NCBI GenBank assembly: GCA_020446045.1
Contig: JAGRFM010000081.1
Span: 1-34,165 of the forward strand
DNA length: 34,165 bases
Source of the DNA: Nitrosomonas sp.
GTDB lineage: Bacteria; Pseudomonadota; Gammaproteobacteria; Burkholderiales; Nitrosomonadaceae
Direction: 5' to 3'
Below, in pieces: positions 29,675 to 34,165 of the stretch. Every line of letters begins with the position of its first letter. Position 1 is the stretch's first letter. The notes beneath the pieces were generated by a model. That model worked only from the letters and a program-made list of their open reading frames with translations, was not told the origin of the DNA and made no database searches. Made by a program: the position numbers and the translations under genes.

Positions 29675-29806
29675 AATGACTGGTAAGATTCTAGAAAAAT
29701 GATTTTTATATTCTGCTGAAATACTTTTTTTGCATATCCATCGATACGCTATAGCCTATAGAATATACAAAAAAGTTATTTTTCGGAATCCAACAATACA
29801 AATCAA

Positions 29807-31090
29807 ATGATGACCCAAAACAGTTTTTTCAATAATCTCCTTTCAAAACTGGGGCCGGGATTGCTCTATGCCGGTGCGGCAGTCGGCGTGTCCCATCTCG
29901 TGCAATCCACGCGTGCCGGCGGTATGTTCGGGTTCGATCTGCTTATCGCTATTGTCATCATACACCTGATTAAATACCCGTTCTTTGAATTCGGTTCACG
30001 ATACACGGCGGCGACCGGGAAAAATATTCTGCACGGCTATTACAAGCTGGGTAGCTGGGCGGTATGGATTTACCTGTTGATGACCATTGCAACCATGCTC
30101 ATCGTTCAGGCTGCGGTAACGGTTGTCACCGCCGGATTGTTTACCCATATTTTTGGATTTGAAGAACTGGGTGGTTATGAACCGCAAGTTGTCGATGCGA
30201 TTATCAGCAGCCTGATCTTGCTGATCTGTTTTACGCTGCTGGTCAGTGGGCGTTATGCGCTGCTGGACAAACTGATGAAAATTATCATTCTGATTTTATC
30301 GGTAACGACGATTGCCGCCGTTATCGCTTTGCTGCTTGACAATCCCGGACATTACGCTTCCGGCACACTTCATTTTGACATTTCAGATACCGTTCATCTG
30401 CTGTTTCTTGCTGCATTTCTGGGGTGGATGCCAGCACCCATCGAAATTTCCGTCTGGCATTCGGTCTGGACAGAAAGTAAAAACGAAACAGATGGCAAGG
30501 TTGCCAGTATGAAAGACACGTTGTTTGATTTTCGTGTTGGTTTTATTGGCACCGCGTTTCTGGCGGTGTGCTTTCTGTCTATCGGTGCATTGGTGATGTA
30601 TGGCAGCGGTGTCGAATTCAAGACTGGCGGAGCGGCATTTGCGGAACAGCTGCTGGATATGTATAAACAGGCGCTCGGTGATTGGGCCTATCCGATTGTT
30701 GCCGTTGCCGCACTCACTACGATGTTCAGCACCACCCTGACTTTGCTGGACGCTTTTCCACGCACCATCGCTATGTCGCTCGAATGCCTTGCACCACAAA
30801 AATTCGAGCACCGTAAGAACAAATCCATTTATATCTTTTGGCTCCTCACCACGATTGCAGGAACGCTTTTATTGTTGTTCTTTTTTACGCCGTCCATGAG
30901 CGAAATGGTCAAAGTCGCCACGGTGATTGCCTTTGTAGCCGCCCCTGTGCTGGCAATACTCAATACACTGGTGATGTTTGACAAATCGATACCCGAATCT
31001 TATCGACCTGGGAGGTTGATGCTTATCTGGTGTGTTCTGGGCCTGATGATATTGATTGGCTGCTCGATCGGTTATTTGTTATTGATGTAG
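29807..31090 (+). CDS. NRAMP-superfamily transporter lacking the DPGN and MPH motifs
   Basis: 427 residues, about eleven membrane helices with the NRAMP fold pattern. It starts LGPGLLYAGAAVGVSHLVQS, where canonical members have GPGxxxxIAYIDPGN: DPGN is replaced by GVSH at 27-30. In helix 6 GWMPAPIEISVWHS (from 206) stands where MPHN/MPHxxFLHS occurs. With both metal-ligand motifs altered, Mn2+/Fe2+ transport cannot be assumed. Diverged relatives include Mg2+-selective NRMTs and members with no known substrate. It is sometimes labelled simply 'Nramp family divalent metal transporter'. The start has no clear ribosome site; two ATGs are adjacent. It is divergent from the gene at 29261-29674. Confidence 0.8.
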   Translation: MMTQNSFFNNLLSKLGPGLLYAGAAVGVSHLVQSTRAGGMFGFDLLIAIVIIHLIKYPFFEFGSRYTAATGKNILHGYYKLGSWAVWIYLLMTIATMLIVQAAVTVVTAGLFTHIFGFEELGGYEPQVVDAIISSLILLICFTLLVSGRYALLDKLMKIIILILSVTTIAAVIALLLDNPGHYASGTLHFDISDTVHLLFLAAFLGWMPAPIEISVWHSVWTESKNETDGKVASMKDTLFDFRVGFIGTAFLAVCFLSIGALVMYGSGVEFKTGGAAFAEQLLDMYKQALGDWAYPIVAVAALTTMFSTTLTLLDAFPRTIAMSLECLAPQKFEHRKNKSIYIFWLLTTIAGTLLLLFFFTPSMSEMVKVATVIAFVAAPVLAILNTLVMFDKSIPESYRPGRLMLIWCVLGLMILIGCSIGYLLLM

Positions 31091-31326
31091 TGCTGTATTT
31101 TCATTCAGGCTGCATGAATCAAAAGAGGAACGTCAAGAAAATTGCTTCACCCAAATGCTGAACTGCATTATGATATTTGTATTGAAATGGATTTGTTGGC
31201 AGTGTTGTAATTTGTTGTATCGCCCTTTTGTTACACTCTATTGTCTTGCTCTGAATCAGAGCGCTCCAAGTATCATCCATGTGGGGCTTTTAGGATGAAA
31301 AATCAAACCGAGTTGCCTAGAAAACA

Positions 31327-32010
31327 ATGATTTATAAATTAGTAGGTCTTTTTAAAGCGTTTGGATTCCCGGTCGGATTATATTATTTGATAGACAGAAT
31401 TTTATCCAAAATATCACCAGATTTAAGATTGCTAAGTTATGATTTTGTGGTACAGCCAATCGTTCCAGGCCCTCTTTTGCCCAAGACTTTTGTTAAAAAA
31501 TTAGAAATCCGCGAGATAACAAAAGGAGACCCGGAAGTTGAGCGTATGCCCGTCAGGCCAGATATAAAACAATCCAGATTTGATCAGAATGCAACTTGCT
31601 TGGGTGCATTTAAAAAAGATGTTGCGATTGCTTATATGTGGTTTTGTTTTCGTTCATATCAAGAAGACGAGTTTCGCTGCAATTTTGTTTTAATGCCGCC
31701 AGAAGAATCAGTATTTGATTTTGATTTCTATGTCTACCCTGAACATAGGTTGGGTATCGCGTTTTTAGGATTGTGGAATGGTGCAAATGAATATCTTTAT
31801 AACAAAGGAATAAAATATACGTTTAGCCGTATTACGAGGACAAATATCGCATCAGCAAGAGCCCATAAAAAACTGGGAATGAAAAAAATTGGAAGTGCAG
31901 TCATTCTGAAAATTGGCAGTATTGAAGTGATGTTGAGTACGATTAGCCCGCGTTTCCATATATCAGCAAGCGAAAAAAATAGAGTCAATATCCTTCTTAG
32001 GCCAAAATAA
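31327..32010 (+). CDS. GNAT-family acyltransferase near an exosortase locus
   Basis: 227 residues, cytoplasmic. The N-terminal 60 residues are not conserved by eye; the GNAT core runs from about 95 to 200. DFDFYVYPEHRLGIAFLGLW is the acetyl-CoA-binding strand-loop (R-x-x-G-x-A), and TFSRITRTNIASARAHKKLGM is the typical 'N-x-x-S-x-x-x-x-x-K-L-G' helix. Small acyltransferases like this occur in exosortase-A exopolysaccharide clusters, and the convergent hydrolase genes agree with that. The substrate is unknown. Upstream, 236 bp contain one small stem (GCTCTG-aat-CAGAGC, 31248-31262) without a T tract. Confidence 0.75.
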   Translation: MIYKLVGLFKAFGFPVGLYYLIDRILSKISPDLRLLSYDFVVQPIVPGPLLPKTFVKKLEIREITKGDPEVERMPVRPDIKQSRFDQNATCLGAFKKDVAIAYMWFCFRSYQEDEFRCNFVLMPPEESVFDFDFYVYPEHRLGIAFLGLWNGANEYLYNKGIKYTFSRITRTNIASARAHKKLGMKKIGSAVILKIGSIEVMLSTISPRFHISASEKNRVNILLRPK

Positions 32011-32026
32011 CAATCGTAAAAAATTT

Positions 32027-32899
32027 TTACCGTCCTGATTGCAGCCACTCAAGCGTCCATTCAGCAACTTGGTCGCGCCATGCGCGTTTTGAATAGGTAT
32101 GATTTGCATCAGCCAATTCATATGTCATTACTCTGGGTTCGTTCATAAGAGCCTGCCATGCTCGAGAGTTTTTTACGGCATCTCTGAATTCATTTGCGGT
32201 GATATCGTCTCCGCTTAAGATAAAGAGTAAAGGGCCCTTGTAAGCATTTAAACCTGCATACATTCGTTCTGGTAGCGGGCTGGATTCGGCATCTGGTTGA
32301 AAAGATTTGTTTTTATTTTTTTTGGAATTACTAAAACCAAAAATTGTGATAATCATTGAAGCGAGGGATTTTATTGATTTTATGACATCAAATTTGCCTT
32401 GAATAACTTTTACCCAAAAATTCCGTTCGAATAGGCGTGAAAAATAATAGTGTTTTATATATGTTTTGGCCATACCCGAATCAGTTCTAACCCAGGGATT
32501 TAGCAGCACCAAACCACTTATACGGTTATCTGTATGCGCATAGAAGGAAGCCGCCGATGCAGCATCACACAATCCCCAGATGGCAATGTCATTTAAGCCA
32601 GTCACTTGATCAAAAAATTCATCTATAGCAGCTCGAATATCATCTTCAATCGACTCAAAAGTATGCGTCTCACCATCGCTATCACCCATGCCGCGGTAAT
32701 CAAACCGCATAACCGGTATTCCTTTTCGCGCCAGATAACGTCCTAACAAAACAAATTGGCGATGACTGCCCACGCGATATTGTGGCCCGCCAACAACAAT
32801 CAGTATGCCGCGTTTAGAATATGTTGCCGGCAGATGTATAATTCCATAAGCATTATCTTTCTTGATGCGGAAACATACTGGAATTTCTTCAATAATCAT
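32027..32899 (-). CDS. Exosortase A system-associated hydrolase 1
   Basis: 290 residues, alpha/beta-hydrolase fold (TIGR03100-like). It has GGPQYRVGSHRQF (37-49), FDYRGMGDSDG, and the nucleophile elbow WGLCDAAS with Cys at 111 in place of Ser. Likely partners are an acidic residue at D231/D232 (LSGDDITANE) and H267 (DANHTYS). The family travels with exosortase A, acyl carrier and acyl-CoA ligase genes in exopolysaccharide clusters; its reaction is not known. The ATG overlaps the stop of hydrolase 2 by 4 bases (ATGA), so the pair is translationally coupled. It ends close to the GNAT gene from the opposite strand. Confidence 0.88.
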   Translation of the reverse strand: MIIEEIPVCFRIKKDNAYGIIHLPATYSKRGILIVVGGPQYRVGSHRQFVLLGRYLARKGIPVMRFDYRGMGDSDGETHTFESIEDDIRAAIDEFFDQVTGLNDIAIWGLCDAASAASFYAHTDNRISGLVLLNPWVRTDSGMAKTYIKHYYFSRLFERNFWVKVIQGKFDVIKSIKSLASMIITIFGFSNSKKNKNKSFQPDAESSPLPERMYAGLNAYKGPLLFILSGDDITANEFRDAVKNSRAWQALMNEPRVMTYELADANHTYSKRAWRDQVAEWTLEWLQSGR

Positions 32900-33762
32900 T
32901 CAGTTATCCACTGATTGCAAAAAACATTCACCGTTGCATCTATTAGCTTGGGTACTACAAAGATTTCCTGCGATGACCAAAATGGCACGCCGACCACACG
33001 ATCCGTAGTGACATTTAGCCCTTGCTGATGCCAGCTATTTAGAACCTGCTTGCTTGCGGGTAAAAAATCACGTCCTTCTTCTGTCACCAATTCTATCCAA
33101 TGAACTCGCTTTATGGCGGAAGTCAATAATGTTTGTAGACGCAATACATCCAAGGATTTGAATAAAGCGAGTGATAGCTCATAGCCTGCCACTTCGAATG
33201 TCTGATCGTTTTCAAGTAGATCACTCATTTCACGCTTTGTTTCTTTATTTTGTGTATCCTCCATTAGGTTGGCCGCAAACCGCAAACGTAAAAATTGCTT
33301 CATCATGACATTGCCGCTTGTTACTGGTTGCCAAAGTACAGCAATATCAAATTCATCCGATAATTCTTTGGCGCAGTATAATCCGAGTAACGCGCCAAAA
33401 CGTAACCCTAAGATACCAATCTTCTTTGCACCATTTTGTTTCATATATTCGATACATGACGCAACATTATCTTTCCAGATTTCTAATCTGGCTTCTGAAA
33501 AATCACCTTCACTATCTCCGGTGCCATACAAATCAAAAATTAGTACATCAAATCCAAGCGCAGAAAGCCTGTGAGCCAGCAGCGTATACGTACGGCGGGA
33601 TTTATTCATTTCTTCTGTAAAAGGAGGAATAAGCACTATGCCGACATGAATCGAGCTTTTAATTTTTGCGGGGTAATGTAGACAAAAAATACGCCCCGCA
33701 ACACTTTCTAAAAAAAAGGGGAGAGCACATGAATTACTGTTTTCTTCTTTTGTTTGACTCAT
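32896..33762 (-). CDS. Exosortase A system-associated hydrolase 2
   Basis: 288 residues from ATG 33762 (a longer in-frame start at 33876 is not supported by family length). TIGR03101-like alpha/beta-hydrolase fold. PPFTEEMNKSRR (46-57) is the family signature, FDLYGTGDSEGDF follows, and the elbow GLRFGALLGL has Arg (R121) where a catalytic Ser is expected. It may therefore be a non-catalytic or unusual hydrolase, as is general in this family. It is the upstream gene of a coupled pair with hydrolase 1. GGCGGTG before the ATG is a weak ribosome site. Confidence 0.85.
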   Translation of the reverse strand: MSQTKEENSNSCALPFFLESVAGRIFCLHYPAKIKSSIHVGIVLIPPFTEEMNKSRRTYTLLAHRLSALGFDVLIFDLYGTGDSEGDFSEARLEIWKDNVASCIEYMKQNGAKKIGILGLRFGALLGLYCAKELSDEFDIAVLWQPVTSGNVMMKQFLRLRFAANLMEDTQNKETKREMSDLLENDQTFEVAGYELSLALFKSLDVLRLQTLLTSAIKRVHWIELVTEEGRDFLPASKQVLNSWHQQGLNVTTDRVVGVPFWSSQEIFVVPKLIDATVNVFCNQWITE

Positions 33763-34048
33763 ATTCACACCGCCTGGGAACCAGTCGAATTTAAGGGTAA
33801 TCAAGTTCGCCATTGGATAACGGCTCGTTTTTCTACTTGGCTCATAGCGATTGTTTGAATCCGGTGGTTCCTGCAAATTTGTCGACTGATAGGGTTACAT
33901 AATTGCATATTACCTCTTTTCTTCACTCAAAAGCGAGAAGTTCTACTAGCATTAATTTTTCATATAGCGATCATGTGAACAAGGTTAAAGCCGGTATGTG
34001 TGTGCGATGAAATAGCACCACTAGTATACAATCTTCCTCAAATAACCG
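33763..34048. other. Region upstream of hydrolase 2, no gene seen
   Basis: About 286 bp, AT-rich, with no coding frame that looks real beyond a weak in-frame extension of hydrolase 2 to 33876. It probably contains the hydrolase promoter. Confidence 0.45.
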
Positions 34049-34165
34049 TTATTGTCCAGGATCTAATCGTGATTTTTCGCCGGTTGTTGTATCATAAAGC
34101 CCGTAGTGCATTAAGGTTTTTGAAGTCATGGCATTAACATGCTGTTTTACAAAACAAAATAATAA
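34049..34165 (-). CDS. 3' end of a minus-strand reading frame (partial)
   Basis: The frame enters from the window edge and reads FCFVKQHVNAMTSKTLMHYG, then LYDTTTGEKSRLDPGQ to a TAA at 34049-34051. Its soluble, mixed composition looks like a protein C-terminus. It is not recognised, but from its position it may be another gene of the exosortase-linked locus. An alternative plus-strand frame (ATG 34128) is less convincing. Confidence 0.35.
   Translation of the reverse strand, partial: LLFCFVKQHVNAMTSKTLMHYGLYDTTTGEKSRLDPGQ

Noticed and set aside
31190-31225. Sigma-54-like promoter (TTGGCAGTGTTGTAATTTG) before the GNAT gene
   Set aside because: The GG element is present but the GC element is missing at the required spacing.
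32016-32030. AT-only palindrome GTAAAAAATTTTTAC between GNAT and hydrolase 1
   Set aside because: It overlaps the hydrolase stop and has almost no GC in its stem, so there is too little support to call a bidirectional terminator.
33763-33876. Longer N-terminus for hydrolase 2
   Set aside because: The extra 38 residues are not family-like, and the ATG at 33762 gives about the normal length.

Overview
The window reads as chromosome of a betaproteobacterium. I infer a Nitrosomonas-like ammonia oxidiser (Nitrosomonadaceae). The inference rests on a complete N-ATPase operon in the order DCQRBEFAG, a pair of exosortase-A-associated hydrolases, REP/RAYT debris and moderate GC with Nitrosomonas-like protein sequences. 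No rRNA, tRNA, CRISPR array or intact insertion sequence was found. The taxon is inference; no marker gene such as 16S or amoA is present.

Layout. (1) 1-4930: the tail of an upstream gene, a REC-EAL c-di-GMP phosphodiesterase response regulator, and a 1179-residue Fe-S/flavin oxidoreductase. The oxidoreductase looks like a GltD/NfnB-like unit fused to a PyrK/NfnA-like unit. (2) 4931-6093: a graveyard holding a REP-like repeat, a frameshifted C-terminal piece of an S8 subtilase, a decayed RAYT transposase between perfect 37-bp inverted REP copies, and a transposase N-terminal stub. (3) 6148-9824: a PAS-GGDEF-EAL protein, a MITE-like repeat right after its stop codon, a retropepsin-like RimK-type protease homologue, a DUF6629 membrane protein and a dodecin. 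(4) 9902-18729: hemJ, then the nine-gene Na+-type N-ATPase operon, followed 28 bp later by an AbgT-family transporter on the same strand. (5) 18877-22796: a TolB-like periplasmic propeller, an unrecognised secreted protein, a FimV-like membrane protein and a DUF4124 protein. (6) 22991-28711: guaB-guaA, convergent with a SERCA-like P2A ATPase. (7) 28712-31090: a palindrome-rich divergent region, two small conserved-looking unknowns whose stop codons abut, and an NRAMP-superfamily transporter lacking the usual metal motifs. (8) 31327-34165: a GNAT acyltransferase convergent with the two overlapping exosortase-A-associated hydrolases, and the 3' end of another minus-strand reading frame.

How the parts may work together. 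The N-ATPase c subunit keeps a full Na+ ligand set, so the operon probably makes a Na+ pump that runs beside the housekeeping F-ATPase. The adjacent AbgT transporter belongs to a cation-coupled family and could use that gradient. The two c-di-GMP enzymes keep their catalytic residues and bracket the decayed mobile DNA. The hydrolase pair and GNAT gene point to the edge of an exopolysaccharide / PEP-CTERM (exosortase A) locus continuing to the right.

Most unusual items: the one-polypeptide Nfn-like oxidoreductase, the nested RAYT/REP scar that cuts a subtilase, the N-ATPase/AbgT pairing, the motif-less NRAMP homologue, and the nested inverted repeats at 28774-28921.
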